Shown one piece after another: positions 7,217-16,281 of a stretch of 64,000 bases of DNA. The position numbers were made by a program, and so were the translations under genes. A model generated the notes under the pieces. It saw nothing but the letters and a program-made list of their open reading frames with translations, was not told the origin of the DNA and did no database searches. Source of the stretch: Sinomonas susongensis (GTDB lineage Bacteria > Actinomycetota > Actinomycetes > Actinomycetales > Micrococcaceae); the NCBI RefSeq assembly GCF_005877005.1, contig NZ_SSNH01000001.1:558001-622000 (forward strand), given 5' to 3'. The first letter of the stretch is position 1. The number at the start of each line of letters is the position of its first letter.

Positions 7217-10200
7217 TCAGGCGTTGGCCGGAACCCCGTGCTGGAAGCAGAGTTCCAGAAGGGTGGACTCCTCGGCCGAGTGCCGCTTCATCGAGCCGGC
7301 AGACGTCGCGGCCGACGCCGGCCGGGACACGACATGCAGCGTCCGGTCGAGCGTCGGGGCCAGATTGAGCGCGAGGTACGTCCAGGCACCCTGGTTGTTC
7401 GGCTCGTCCTGAGCCCACACGACCTCGGCGTTCGGGTACTTCGCGATCTCGGCGGCGATCTCGGCCTGCGGCAGCGGGTAGAGCTGCTCGATGCGCACGA
7501 TCGCCGTCGTGGTGTCCTTCGCCTTCGTACGCGCCGCGAGCAGGTCGTAGTACAGGCGCCCGGAAACGAGCAGGACGCGCTCGACCCGCTGGGCATCGAA
7601 GTTCTCGTGCTCAGGGATGACCGGGCGGAACCCGCCGTTCGTGAACTCCTCGACCGGCGACGAAGCGGCCTTCAGGCGGAGGAGCTGCTTCGGGGTGAAC
7701 ACGATGAGCGGCTTCCGGGGCCGGCTGTAGGCCTGACGGCGCAGCAGGTGGAAGTGCGAAGCCGGAGTGCTCGGGTGAGCGACGATCATGTTCTCCTCGG
7801 CACACATCTGGAGGAAGCGCTCGATGCGGGCCGAGGAGTGGTCGGGGCCCTGACCCTCGTAGCCGTGCGGGAGGAGCATGACGAGCGAGGACCGCTGGCC
7901 CCACTTCTGCTCGGCCGAGGAGATGAACTCGTCGATCACGGTCTGGGCACCGTTGACGAAGTCGCCGAACTGGGCCTCCCAGAGGACGAGCGCCTCCGGG
8001 CGCTCCACGGAGTAGCCGTACTCGAAGCCGAGCGCGGCGTACTCGGAGAGCGAGGAGTCGTAGATCGAGAGCTTCGCCTGTTCGTCCGAGAGGTTCGAGA
8101 GTGGCGTCCACTCCGCACCCGTCGTCCGGTCGTGGAAGACCGCGTGGCGCTGCACGAAGGTGCCGCGGCGCGAGTCCTGGCCGGAGAGGCGGACCGGCAC
8201 GCCTTCCGAGACGAGCGAGCCGAAGGCCGCGAGCTCTCCGAAGCCCCAGTCGATGCCGCCTTCGCGGGACATCTGCTCACGCCGCTCGAGGAGCTGCTTG
8301 AGCTTCGGATGGACCGTGAAGGCATCGGGGATCTCGACGTGCGCGTGGCCGATGCGGGCCAGCAGATCGGTGCTGATCGCGGTCGACTCGGGGCGCTGCT
8401 CGCCGGAGTCCTCCTGCTGCTGCGAGATCGGACGCTCGAGGTCGGAGACGGCCTTGAGGTCGCTCGTGACGATCGGGATCGGCGACGTCTGCGCTGCGTG
8501 GGTCTCCGCGAAGACGCGCTCGAGACGCTCCTGGTAGTCGCGGAGCAGCTGCTCTGCCTCGTCCTGGGTGATGTCGCCGCGGCCGATGAGGCTCTCTGTG
8601 TAGAGCTTGCGGACGGAGCGCTTCGCCTCGATGAGGTTGTACATGAGCGGCTGGGTCATCGACGGGTCGTCGCCCTCGTTGTGGCCGCGGCGGCGGTAGC
8701 ACACCAGGTCGATGACGACATCCTTGTGGAAGCGCTCGCGGAAGCGGTAGGCGAGCTGCGCCACGCGGACCACGGCCTCCGGGTCGTCGCCGTTCACGTG
8801 GAAGATCGGCGCCTGGACCATCTTCGCGACGTCCGTCGAGTACACGGACGAGCGCGAGGCGGACGGCGACGTCGTGAAGCCGACCTGGTTGTTCACGATG
8901 ATGTGGATCGTGCCGCCGGTCCGGTAGCCGCGGAGCTGCGAGAGGTTGAGCGTCTCGGCAACCACGCCCTGGCCCGCGAACGCCGCGTCGCCGTGGACGA
9001 GGATGGGCAGGACGGGGAAGGCCTCGCCCGCGTCGATCCGGTCCTGCTTGGCCCGCACGATGCCCTCGAGGACGGGGTCGACGGCCTCGAGGTGCGACGG
9101 GTTGGCGGCGAGGTAGACCTTGGTCTTCTTCCCGTTCTCCGCCGTGAACGTCCCCTCGGTGCCGAGGTGGTACTTCACGTCGCCGGAGCCCTGCACGCTG
9201 CGTGGGTCCTGGGTGCCCTCGAACTCGCGGAACACCTGGGCGTAGGTCTTCCCGGCGATGTTGGTGAGGACGTTGAGGCGACCACGGTGCGCCATGCCGA
9301 TACCGACCTCGTCGAGGCCGTCTTCGGCGGCTTCCGAGAGGATCGCGTCGAGCATCGGGATGAGCGACTCGCCGCCCTCGAGCGAGAACCTCTTCTGCCC
9401 GACGAACTTCGTCTGGAGGAAGGTCTCGAACGCCTCGGCCGCGTTGAGGCGGGAAATGATGCGGAGCTGCTCTTCGCGGCTCGGCTTCTTGTACGGGTGC
9501 TCGATCTCGTCTTGGAACCACTTGCGCTCCGCAGGCTCCTGGAGATGCATGTACTCCGTGCCCGTCGTGCGGCAGTAGGCGTCGCGGAGCACGCCGAGGA
9601 TGTCGCGGAACTTCATCTTCGGCTTCCCGCCGAAACCGCCGGTCGGCCACTCGCGGTCGAGGTCCCAGAGCGTGAGCCCGTAGGTGAGGACGTCGAGGTC
9701 GGGATGCCGGCGCTGGACGTACTCGAGCGGATTCGTGTCCGCCATGAGGTGGCCGCGGACGCGGTACGCGTGGATGAGCTGCTGGATCCGGGCCACCTTG
9801 TTGATGGTGTCCTCGGGGTTGATCTGGAGGTCAGGGCTCCAGCGCACCGGCTCGTACGGGATGCGCAGCGACTCGAAGATCTCGTCGTAGAAGCCCTGCT
9901 CGCCGAGCAGGAGCTGGTGCACGATGCGGAGGAATTCGCCCGAGCCTGCGCCCTGGATGACCCGGTGGTCGTAGGTCGACGTGAGCGTGATGATCTTGCC
10001 CACGGCCTGGAGTGCGAGCGTCTTCTCCGAGGCGCCCTGGAACTCGGCGGGGTACTCGAGTGCCCCGACGCCGACGATGGCAGCCTGGCCCTTCGAGAGG
10101 CGCGGGACCGAGTGGACGGTTCCGATGCCGCCGGGGTTCGTGAGCGAGACGGTCGTGCCCGCGTAGTCGTCCGCAGTGAGCTTGCCCAGGCGGGCGCGCT

Positions 10201-11068
10201 TGATGAGGTCCTCGTACGTGTGCCAGAACTCCGAGAAGTTCATCGTCTCGGCCTTCTTGACGTTCGGGACGACGAGGAGGCGCGTGCCGTCGTCCTTCGG
10301 CAGGTCGATGGCGATGCCGAAGTTGACGTGCGCGTGCTGGACCGCGACCGGCTTGCCGTCGACCTCGTCGTAGCTCACGTTCATCGAGGGCATGAGCTTC
10401 AGGGCGCGGATCACGGCGAAGCCGATGAGGTGCGTGAACGAGACCTTGCCGCCGCGAACGCGCGTGAGGTGGTTGTTGATGACGATGCGGTTGTCCATCA
10501 GGAGCTTCGCGGGGACGGCGCGCACGGTCGTGGCCGTGGGCACGTCGAGGCTGGCGACCATGTTGGCCGCGATGGCCTTGGCTGGGCCGCGGAGGGTCGT
10601 GATGACGTCTTCCTCGACGGTCTCGTCCTTGGCCTTCTTCGGAAGCTGGGCCGGGATCGGTCCGCTCGCCGAGGGCTTCGCGCCGTCACGGACGACGGCG
10701 GCGGCACCCTTCTTCGGGGCGTCCGCGGAGGGGGCGGCCTGGGCCGAGGCGGCAGGGGCCGGCTGCCGGGGGGCAGGAGGCTGCGCAGGGGCCGTCTGCG
10801 CAGAGGGAGCGGCGGTGGGCTTGGCGGGGGCGGCCGGCGCTGGCGTGGTCGGCAGCTGCTTCGTGAGCGTGTCGACGGTCTGCGCCTTCGCGGATCCGTT
10901 CACGACGGGAGACCCGTTTGCGGCATCGGCTTCGAACGATTCGAACAGGGGCCACCACTTGGAGTCGACCGAGTTCTTGTTCTGCTGATACTGCTCGTAG
11001 AGCTCGTCGACAAGCCACTCATTGCCGCCGAATTCTTCGGGCAGGCGGTGGGTTGGCAATTCTGGCAC
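7217..11068 (-). CDS. kgd: Multifunctional 2-oxoglutarate dehydrogenase E1/E2 (Kgd)
   Basis: 1283 residues, the actinobacterial fusion. An N-terminal E1-type helix (DELYEQYQQNKNSVDSKWWPLF) is followed by an Ala/Pro-rich linker (about 60-130). An E2 acyltransferase domain without its own lipoyl domain then carries the active-site-like TYDHRVIQGAGSGEF near residue 364. The thiamine-diphosphate E1 part begins around 410, with GDAAFAGQG near 694. It catalyses oxidative decarboxylation of 2-oxoglutarate in the TCA cycle together with DlaT/Lpd encoded elsewhere. In relatives GarA regulates it. The GTG at 11068 (then PELPTHRLPEEF) is the only credible start. The frame stays open upstream. Confidence 0.95.
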   Translation of the reverse strand: MPELPTHRLPEEFGGNEWLVDELYEQYQQNKNSVDSKWWPLFESFEADAANGSPVVNGSAKAQTVDTLTKQLPTTPAPAAPAKPTAAPSAQTAPAQPPAPRQPAPAASAQAAPSADAPKKGAAAVVRDGAKPSASGPIPAQLPKKAKDETVEEDVITTLRGPAKAIAANMVASLDVPTATTVRAVPAKLLMDNRIVINNHLTRVRGGKVSFTHLIGFAVIRALKLMPSMNVSYDEVDGKPVAVQHAHVNFGIAIDLPKDDGTRLLVVPNVKKAETMNFSEFWHTYEDLIKRARLGKLTADDYAGTTVSLTNPGGIGTVHSVPRLSKGQAAIVGVGALEYPAEFQGASEKTLALQAVGKIITLTSTYDHRVIQGAGSGEFLRIVHQLLLGEQGFYDEIFESLRIPYEPVRWSPDLQINPEDTINKVARIQQLIHAYRVRGHLMADTNPLEYVQRRHPDLDVLTYGLTLWDLDREWPTGGFGGKPKMKFRDILGVLRDAYCRTTGTEYMHLQEPAERKWFQDEIEHPYKKPSREEQLRIISRLNAAEAFETFLQTKFVGQKRFSLEGGESLIPMLDAILSEAAEDGLDEVGIGMAHRGRLNVLTNIAGKTYAQVFREFEGTQDPRSVQGSGDVKYHLGTEGTFTAENGKKTKVYLAANPSHLEAVDPVLEGIVRAKQDRIDAGEAFPVLPILVHGDAAFAGQGVVAETLNLSQLRGYRTGGTIHIIVNNQVGFTTSPSASRSSVYSTDVAKMVQAPIFHVNGDDPEAVVRVAQLAYRFRERFHKDVVIDLVCYRRRGHNEGDDPSMTQPLMYNLIEAKRSVRKLYTESLIGRGDITQDEAEQLLRDYQERLERVFAETHAAQTSPIPIVTSDLKAVSDLERPISQQQEDSGEQRPESTAISTDLLARIGHAHVEIPDAFTVHPKLKQLLERREQMSREGGIDWGFGELAAFGSLVSEGVPVRLSGQDSRRGTFVQRHAVFHDRTTGAEWTPLSNLSDEQAKLSIYDSSLSEYAALGFEYGYSVERPEALVLWEAQFGDFVNGAQTVIDEFISSAEQKWGQRSSLVMLLPHGYEGQGPDHSSARIERFLQMCAEENMIVAHPSTPASHFHLLRRQAYSRPRKPLIVFTPKQLLRLKAASSPVEEFTNGGFRPVIPEHENFDAQRVERVLLVSGRLYYDLLAARTKAKDTTTAIVRIEQLYPLPQAEIAAEIAKYPNAEVVWAQDEPNNQGAWTYLALNLAPTLDRTLHVVSRPASAATSAGSMKRHSAEESTLLELCFQHGVPANA

Positions 11069-11348
11069 TGGAGATACGCCTCTTCCATCGATCTGTTGGG
11101 CCAGGAGGCAGGTCTTCACAGGCCAACCACCGGACCATGGCCCGGCAGGCGGTTCGATGTCGGGACAGGAGCCGCCTGCCACCGTGAATCGGAGAGGGCA
11201 TGGGCCTTCCGGTTCACACTCCTGTCTAGTCTAGTGAGCGAGCACCCGAAACGGGCAATCCGTGGGGAGTGTCACATCCTTCTCAGTGCTCTGCGCGGCA
11301 GCTGTCCCCCGATCTCCGTGGCGACCCGGCTGGTAAGCTGGAACGGCT

Positions 11349-11441
11349 ATGGACGACGACCCTCCACGAAGTTCTGTACGAACAAGTTCTGCGCGAAGTT
11401 CTCGACCGAGTTCTGTGCTCCTCGAGGCGGTCGGTGCCTGA
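11349..11441 (+). CDS. Short leader ORF with four AGT-TCT serine pairs
   Basis: A 30-codon ORF whose TGA (11439-11441) directly abuts the ATG of the CNNM gene at 11442. It reads MDDDPPRSSVRTSSARSSRP and continues SSVLLEAVGA. The hexamer AGTTCT occurs at 11370, 11385, 11397 and 11409, always in phase as Ser-Ser. AGT and TCT are rarely chosen for serine in the neighbouring GC-rich genes, so eight in 30 codons is striking. A TAAGCT hexamer lies 9 nt before the ATG. It could be a translated attenuator or coupling leader, or a small protein. Coding status is inferred from phase and position only. Confidence 0.45.
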   Translation: MDDDPPRSSVRTSSARSSRPSSVLLEAVGA

Positions 11442-12764
11442 ATGGAGTGGCTACTCCTCGCCGCGGGAATAATTCTCATCCTCGGCACCGGCTTCTTTGT
11501 GTCCGTAGAGTTCTCGCTCGTCGCGCTCGACCATTCGACGGTCCAGCGCAGCATCGACAGGGGCGAACCGGGCGCGAAGGCGCTCATGCAGTGCATCACG
11601 AGCCTCTCGACCCAGCTCTCGAGCTGTCAGCTCGGCATCACACTCACTACCCTCCTGACCGGCTTCGTCATGGAGCCCTCAGTCGGGAAACTGCTCGAAG
11701 TGCCGCTCGCCGGGCTCGGCGTCCCGGCCGCGCATGCGGTCTCGCTTGTTCTCGCCATGGTGATCGCCACCCTCGGTTCGATGCTCCTCGGTGAGCTCGT
11801 CCCGAAGAACCTCGCAATTGCGCGAGCCCTCAACGTGGGCCGGGCTGTCGCCCGCCCGCAGCTCATCTTCACGGCCGTGTTCAAGCCCGCCATCATTGTG
11901 CTCAACGGATTCGCCAACAGGGTGCTCCATGCGATGGGCATCGAGGCCCAGGAGGAGATCTCGGGTGCCCGCTCGCCGGCCGAGCTTGCCTCCCTTGTGC
12001 GCCGTTCGGCAGAGCTCGGCACCCTCGACGAAGGGACTGCCCGCTTCGTCTCACGCACGTTGAGCTTCTCCGAACGCACAGCGGCGGACGTCATGACGCC
12101 GCGCATGCGCGTCACGACCGTGGACGCCACGGATTCCGTCGAGGACATCATCGTCGCGGCCCGCGCCACGGGGCATTCGCGCTTTCCGGTGATCGGTGAC
12201 TCGCCCGACGACGTCCGAGGACTCGTGCATGTCAAGAAGGCAGTCGCGGTTCCGGCCGAGAGGCGCGCCTCCCTCGAGGCTGGGGCAATCATGACCGAAG
12301 TGCTCCGCGTGCCCGAGACGATCCATCTCGACGCCCTCATCTCGCAGCTCCGGGGCGGGAACCTGCAGCTGGCCGTCGTCCTCGACGAGTACGGCGGGAC
12401 CGCGGGCGTCGTCACGCTCGAGGATCTCGTCGAAGAGATCGTGGGCGAGGTCGCCGACGAGCATGACCGGCTCGCGCCGGGCGTGCTGCAGAGTGCCTCG
12501 GGCGACTGGTTCTTCCCGGGACTCATGCGCCCGGACGAAGTGTCCGAACAGGTTCCGGGACTGGTGGTCGACGACGATCCGGCCTACGAGACGGTGGGCG
12601 GCTTCGTGATGCGCTCGCTTGGACGGGTGCCGGTCCAGGGCGATCGCATCGAGGTCGACGGCGGGGCGCTCGAGGTGACCCGCATGGACGGGCGACGGGT
12701 GGACAGGCTCCGCTTCGCCCCCGCCCCCAAGGTTCCTGCCGCGAGCGAAGGGGCTGAGGCCTGA
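11442..12764 (+). CDS. CNNM/CorC-type membrane protein (hemolysin family) 1
   Basis: 440 residues: a DUF21/CNNM membrane domain (about 1-190, three to four hydrophobic helices; GSMLLGELVPKNLAIA is the conserved loop), two CBS domains (about 205-330; VMTPRMRVTTVDA and VVLDEYGGTAGVVTLEDLVEEIVG), and a C-terminal CorC_HlyC domain (about 345-430). Family members are linked to Mg2+/Co2+ export or homeostasis. The label hemolysin is historical. The ATG abuts the leader ORF stop, and the TGA shares one base with the ATG of the next gene, so the two paralogues are co-translated. Confidence 0.9.
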   Translation: MEWLLLAAGIILILGTGFFVSVEFSLVALDHSTVQRSIDRGEPGAKALMQCITSLSTQLSSCQLGITLTTLLTGFVMEPSVGKLLEVPLAGLGVPAAHAVSLVLAMVIATLGSMLLGELVPKNLAIARALNVGRAVARPQLIFTAVFKPAIIVLNGFANRVLHAMGIEAQEEISGARSPAELASLVRRSAELGTLDEGTARFVSRTLSFSERTAADVMTPRMRVTTVDATDSVEDIIVAARATGHSRFPVIGDSPDDVRGLVHVKKAVAVPAERRASLEAGAIMTEVLRVPETIHLDALISQLRGGNLQLAVVLDEYGGTAGVVTLEDLVEEIVGEVADEHDRLAPGVLQSASGDWFFPGLMRPDEVSEQVPGLVVDDDPAYETVGGFVMRSLGRVPVQGDRIEVDGGALEVTRMDGRRVDRLRFAPAPKVPAASEGAEA

Positions 12765-13834
12765 TGGGCGACTGGGGAGGGATTGTCTGGCTGGTCGTGC
12801 TGCTGCTCGGCAACGCGTTCTTCGTGGCTGCAGAATTCGCCATCATGTCCGCGCGCCGAAGCCAGATCGAGCCGGTCGCCGAGAGCGGCTCGAAGCGCGC
12901 GGCGACGACGCTCCGGGCGATGGAACACGTCTCGCTCATGCTTGCGTGCGCCCAGCTCGGCATCACGGTGTGCTCGCTCCTGCTGCTCCAGGTCGCCGAG
13001 CCGGCCATCCACGACCTCGTGGCCGTGCCGCTCTCCGCGCTCAGCATCCCGGTCGAGGCCGCCGAGACCACGGCCTTCGTCGTCGCGCTCGCGCTCGTGA
13101 CCATCCTGCACGTGACGTTCGGCGAGATGGTGCCGAAGAACATCTCGGTGTCCGTCGCGGACCGGGCAGCGATTGTGCTTGCCCCGATCCTTGTAGGGAT
13201 CGCGCGGCTCGTCCGCCCCGTCATCGTGGCACTCAACTGGTCCGCGAACGCGGTCCTGCGCCTCGTGGGGGTCCAGCCGCAGGACGAGGTCTCCTCGTCG
13301 TTCACCCTCGAGGAAGTCCAGTCGATCGTCGAGGTCTCGACGAAATCCGGCCTCGTCGACGACGAATCGGGCCTGCTCTCGGGTGCTCTCGAGTTCTCAG
13401 ACCAGACCGTCGCCTCGATCATGGTGCCGCTCGAGCAGATCGTGACCCTTCCGACGTCGACTACGCCCTCGGGGTTCGAGAAGGCCGTCGCGAAGACCGG
13501 CTTCTCGCGATTCCCCATGGTCGACGACGATGGGGAGCTGGCCGGCTACCTGCACGTCAAGGATGTCCTCGCGATCCCTGACACGGAGCGCGACCGTCCG
13601 ATCGGGGAGGCCCGCGTCCGCTCGCTCGCCAACCTCGGCCTGGAGACGAATATCGAGGATGCGCTCACGGCGATGCAGAAGACGGGCCTCCACGTGGCCC
13701 GAGTGATCGGCCCTCAAGGCGGGACTCGGGGTGTGCTCTTCCTCGAGGACGTGATCGAGCAGCTGGTCGGGGAGATCCGTGATGCGACCCAGGCTGGACG
13801 GTTCCGTAGGTTCGAGGGGGAGCCGGAAGCCTGA
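12764..13834 (+). CDS. CNNM/CorC-type membrane protein (hemolysin family) 2
   Basis: A 356-residue paralogue of the preceding gene. It has a DUF21 membrane domain (FGEMVPKNISVSVADR at the conserved loop) and a CBS pair (VASIMVPLEQIVTLP; RGVLFLEDVIEQLVGEI). It ends right after the CBS pair and lacks the CorC_HlyC domain. Tandem long/short CNNM pairs are common in actinobacteria and may form heterodimers. The start ATG (12764) overlaps the upstream stop by one base. Confidence 0.9.
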   Translation: MGDWGGIVWLVVLLLGNAFFVAAEFAIMSARRSQIEPVAESGSKRAATTLRAMEHVSLMLACAQLGITVCSLLLLQVAEPAIHDLVAVPLSALSIPVEAAETTAFVVALALVTILHVTFGEMVPKNISVSVADRAAIVLAPILVGIARLVRPVIVALNWSANAVLRLVGVQPQDEVSSSFTLEEVQSIVEVSTKSGLVDDESGLLSGALEFSDQTVASIMVPLEQIVTLPTSTTPSGFEKAVAKTGFSRFPMVDDDGELAGYLHVKDVLAIPDTERDRPIGEARVRSLANLGLETNIEDALTAMQKTGLHVARVIGPQGGTRGVLFLEDVIEQLVGEIRDATQAGRFRRFEGEPEA

Positions 13835-13981
13835 AGGTTCCGTGCCCCACCGCCGGACCCACGGAGGTGGAGCCGGCAGGAAACACTCAATTCGCCTGAT
13901 GCCCCCACTGAGATGTCTCCCGCGGCGGGGCGTATCACGGACAGCGCCCCTCCAGCCCACTGACCCGGCAGGGGCCGGAAA

Positions 13982-14175
13982 TAGCGTGAACTAGGCGCTG
14001 CCCCATGGCGCGCTGCGGCAACCGTCCAGCCCAGGCACGGTCCGGGAAGCTGTTCGGGCGTTCTTCTCGCGCGGAGCTAGAGGCGTTTTCCCGGCGCGCT
14101 GACGATCCTTCCGACGACCGGCCTGTCGACGGTGCCGCCGTAGCAGATCATTCGCACCTGAAAGGCCTCGCTGGT
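13982..14175 (+). other. Untranslated leader of the RCC1-like gene; gene-free stretch 13835-14175
   Basis: The 341-nt gap after the second CNNM gene has no convincing gene. TAGCGT at 13982-13987 could be a -10, giving a leader of about 180 nt. Inside it, CGGCAACC (14016-14023) within a GC-rich helix region, and the ACCGT...ACGGT pair after it, suggest a folded RNA. I could not match it to a known riboswitch class with confidence. Confidence 0.3.
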
Positions 14176-15675
14176 ATGGAAGAGCAGAAGAAGACATTGG
14201 GGCGCCGTTCTGTCCTGCACGGCGCGGCGTGGACGGTGCCCGTTGTCGCTGCGGTCGCCGCAGCTCCCCTCGCTGCCGCGTCCGGCTCGGGCATCATCTC
14301 GTTCGATCAGCCGAACTACTCCACGAGCGCGCGGGGCACGTACACCACGATCTCCGGCAGGGTGACCCTGACGTCCGGCACCTACCCGAGCGTCGTCACC
14401 CTCCTGTACCCGGCGGGGTTCACGGGGCCCGCCACGGCAACCGTGAATCCCGTGACGGGTGCCTTCACCGTCGGCACCGTCACCGCTCCGGCCACGGCGG
14501 TCACCTCTGCCACTCTGACGGCGTCGGCCACGAGCTTCACCCCCGGAAGCACCACCCTGACCGTGACGCCGGTCGCCGTACCCCTCGCGGGAAGCGCCCT
14601 GGTCTGGGGCTACGGGACGATGAACGGGACCGGAATCTCACAGACGCCCTACAACCGCCCCTACGCCGCAGCACCACAGCGTGTGATCGACCAGGGCTGG
14701 AGCAGGTACCGCGATGTCGCCCAGGTGGGCGACGAGCACACCTACATGATTTCGCCAGACGGCCTCTCCTACGTCTCGTTCGCCGGCTCCCCGGTGACGA
14801 GGACCAATCGGACGATCGCCCTGAATCCGGGCGAGACCATGGTGTCGCTCGCCGGGGGTCCACAGGTCATCGCAATCCTCACCTCGCAGGGCCGCGTGTT
14901 CACGGAGCACTACGTCACGACGAGCATGACGGCGGCCCAAGTGCGCAATCCTCCAGGCGTGACGTTCGTGCAGATCGCCCATTTCTGGAACGACTTGGCC
15001 GGGGCTGTCGGCCTCTCCTCCGACGGCAGGGTCTACATCCTCCCGTCGAGGAACTTCGGCCCTGCCCCCGTCACGGTCAAGATGCAGGATGGCAGCGATC
15101 TCAGGGATGTGGTCGAAATCGCCGCAGGGGCCGACCCGCAGATCACTGCACGGAAGGCTGACGGCACGGTCTGGTCCGTCAGGGCGACCACCGGAACATC
15201 CACATGGCTTGCGGGGTACGCCCAGCAGGTCTGGGCGGGAAGCCAGAACTCGCCACTCCTGGCGAAGAGTCTCGCCGTGCACTCGAGCCCGTACACCGAT
15301 TCGAGCTACGTCACTGCGGCCGTGGGCCGGGACGGACTCGTGTGGGTGTGGGGCGGTCGGACACCGACCACCGTCGCGGGCGGCAGCGTCCTGGACCGCT
15401 TCGCCCGCTCCGTCGACGTGGTCAGGGCGCTCGGCCTGGCGGGCGTGACAGTCAAGAACGTCTCGGTCTCGGCGCCCGTGTTCGTCACGCTGTCCGACGG
15501 ACGCGTTGTCAGCTTCGGGAACCCCGGGGATGAAGGCGAGCGCGGGCAGGGCCCGGCGAACCAGTTCCTCGTGACGGTCGCGCCGGGATTTGTCGTCGAC
15601 GTGAACGGCGCGCCGATCACCGGCATCGACCGCGTTGCCACGACACGCGGCGGGGGTTGGGCGATCCGTCCCTGA
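14176..15675 (+). CDS. Secreted RCC1-like repeat protein with twin-arginine signal
   Basis: 499 residues from the ATG at 14176; an earlier in-frame ATG at 14005 would bury the signal peptide. The signal has twin arginines at 10-11 (LGRRSVLHG), a hydrophobic stretch and an Ala-rich cleavage region near AAAS, so Tat export is likely. An Ig-like Ser/Thr/Val/Gly-rich domain follows (about 40-135). The rest (about 140-499) carries degenerate RCC1-type blades: ALVWGYG, SSDGRVYIL, GRDGLVWVWGG, LSDGRVVSFGNPGDEG. There is no enzymatic motif and no sortase signal. It probably forms a surface or extracellular beta-propeller. The ligand is unknown. Confidence 0.65.
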   Translation: MEEQKKTLGRRSVLHGAAWTVPVVAAVAAAPLAAASGSGIISFDQPNYSTSARGTYTTISGRVTLTSGTYPSVVTLLYPAGFTGPATATVNPVTGAFTVGTVTAPATAVTSATLTASATSFTPGSTTLTVTPVAVPLAGSALVWGYGTMNGTGISQTPYNRPYAAAPQRVIDQGWSRYRDVAQVGDEHTYMISPDGLSYVSFAGSPVTRTNRTIALNPGETMVSLAGGPQVIAILTSQGRVFTEHYVTTSMTAAQVRNPPGVTFVQIAHFWNDLAGAVGLSSDGRVYILPSRNFGPAPVTVKMQDGSDLRDVVEIAAGADPQITARKADGTVWSVRATTGTSTWLAGYAQQVWAGSQNSPLLAKSLAVHSSPYTDSSYVTAAVGRDGLVWVWGGRTPTTVAGGSVLDRFARSVDVVRALGLAGVTVKNVSVSAPVFVTLSDGRVVSFGNPGDEGERGQGPANQFLVTVAPGFVVDVNGAPITGIDRVATTRGGGWAIRP

Positions 15676-15710
15676 CGGCTACGCGGCGGCGAGCGACGCG
15701 CGGCCCCTAG

Positions 15711-15770
15711 CCAGCGCTGTCAGAAGCCAGCGGCGTCAGAGGCCGGCGCTGGCACGCCAGTAGCGTCAGA
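15711..15770. repeat. Three GTCAGA-R-GCC direct repeats with an inverted CCAGCGC/GCGCTGG pair
   Basis: GTCAGA occurs at 15719, 15735 and 15765, each followed by a GCC-rich word. CCAGCGC (15711) pairs with GCGCTGG (ending about 15752). It lies between the convergent RCC1-like and zur genes and may serve as an imperfect terminator. Confidence 0.4.
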
Positions 15771-15776
15771 GCCAGC

Positions 15777-16235
15777 TCATTCTTCGGAGTGCTCGGCGGC
15801 CACGGCTGCCGAGCACTCCGGGCATAGCCCGAAGATCTCCACGGTGTGCTCGAGAGCGGTGTAGCCGTTCTCGGCGGCGATGCGGCTGGCCCAGGCCTCG
15901 ACAGTCGGCGCCTCGATCTCGACTGCCTTGCCGCAGCGGCGGCACACGAGGTGATGGTGGTGGCCGTGCGCCTCGCATCGCCGGTAGCGTGCCTCGCCGT
16001 CGTCCGCCCGGAGGACATCGAGCAGCCCATCGTCCGCCATCGACTGGACGATCCGGTAGGTTGTGGCGAGCGAGACCGATGCGCCCCGCTCCTGCAGGAT
16101 GCGGTGCAGTTCCTGAGTGGACACGAAGTCAGCGAGCTCGTCGAGGGCGTCGCTCACGGCGACCTTCTGCCTCGTGACGCGCTGCTCGCGTCCTCCTGTT
16201 GCTCGGGCTCGGCCCGACGCCGTCGTCTCGGCCAC
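15777..16235 (-). CDS. zur: Fur family regulator, probably Zur
   Basis: 152 residues. The winged helix (STQELHRILQERGASVSLATTYRIVQ) is followed by a metal-binding domain with a His cluster (H92-H95), the Cys pair C98/C101 (CRRC) and C138/C141 (CPEC). The four structural-zinc cysteines and the short C terminus fit actinobacterial Zur better than FurA or PerR. Zur represses zinc uptake genes. The start is a GTG at 16235 with a GAGGG-type SD. A 13-bp-plus hairpin (15785-15820) is built into the last 12 codons and may double as a terminator. Confidence 0.85.
   Translation of the reverse strand: MAETTASGRARATGGREQRVTRQKVAVSDALDELADFVSTQELHRILQERGASVSLATTYRIVQSMADDGLLDVLRADDGEARYRRCEAHGHHHHLVCRRCGKAVEIEAPTVEAWASRIAAENGYTALEHTVEIFGLCPECSAAVAAEHSEE
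15785..15820. terminator. Hairpin embedded in the 3' end of zur
   Basis: CGGAGTGCTCGGC (15785-15797) pairs perfectly with 15808-15820, and a G-U pair plus further pairs extend the stem. It lies inside the zur coding region, just past the convergent RCC1-like gene, and could stop transcripts arriving from either side. Confidence 0.5.
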
Positions 16236-16281
16236 TTCACCCTCTCTTCTGCGGAAGGGATTCCCTCCCGGCTCGTCCTAC

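Noticed and set aside
6914-11794. A 4.9-kb open frame on the plus strand.
   Set aside because: It is the antisense of kgd. In this GC-rich DNA the opposite strand of strongly coding genes stays open. Its protein is Arg/Glu/Val-rich without domains.
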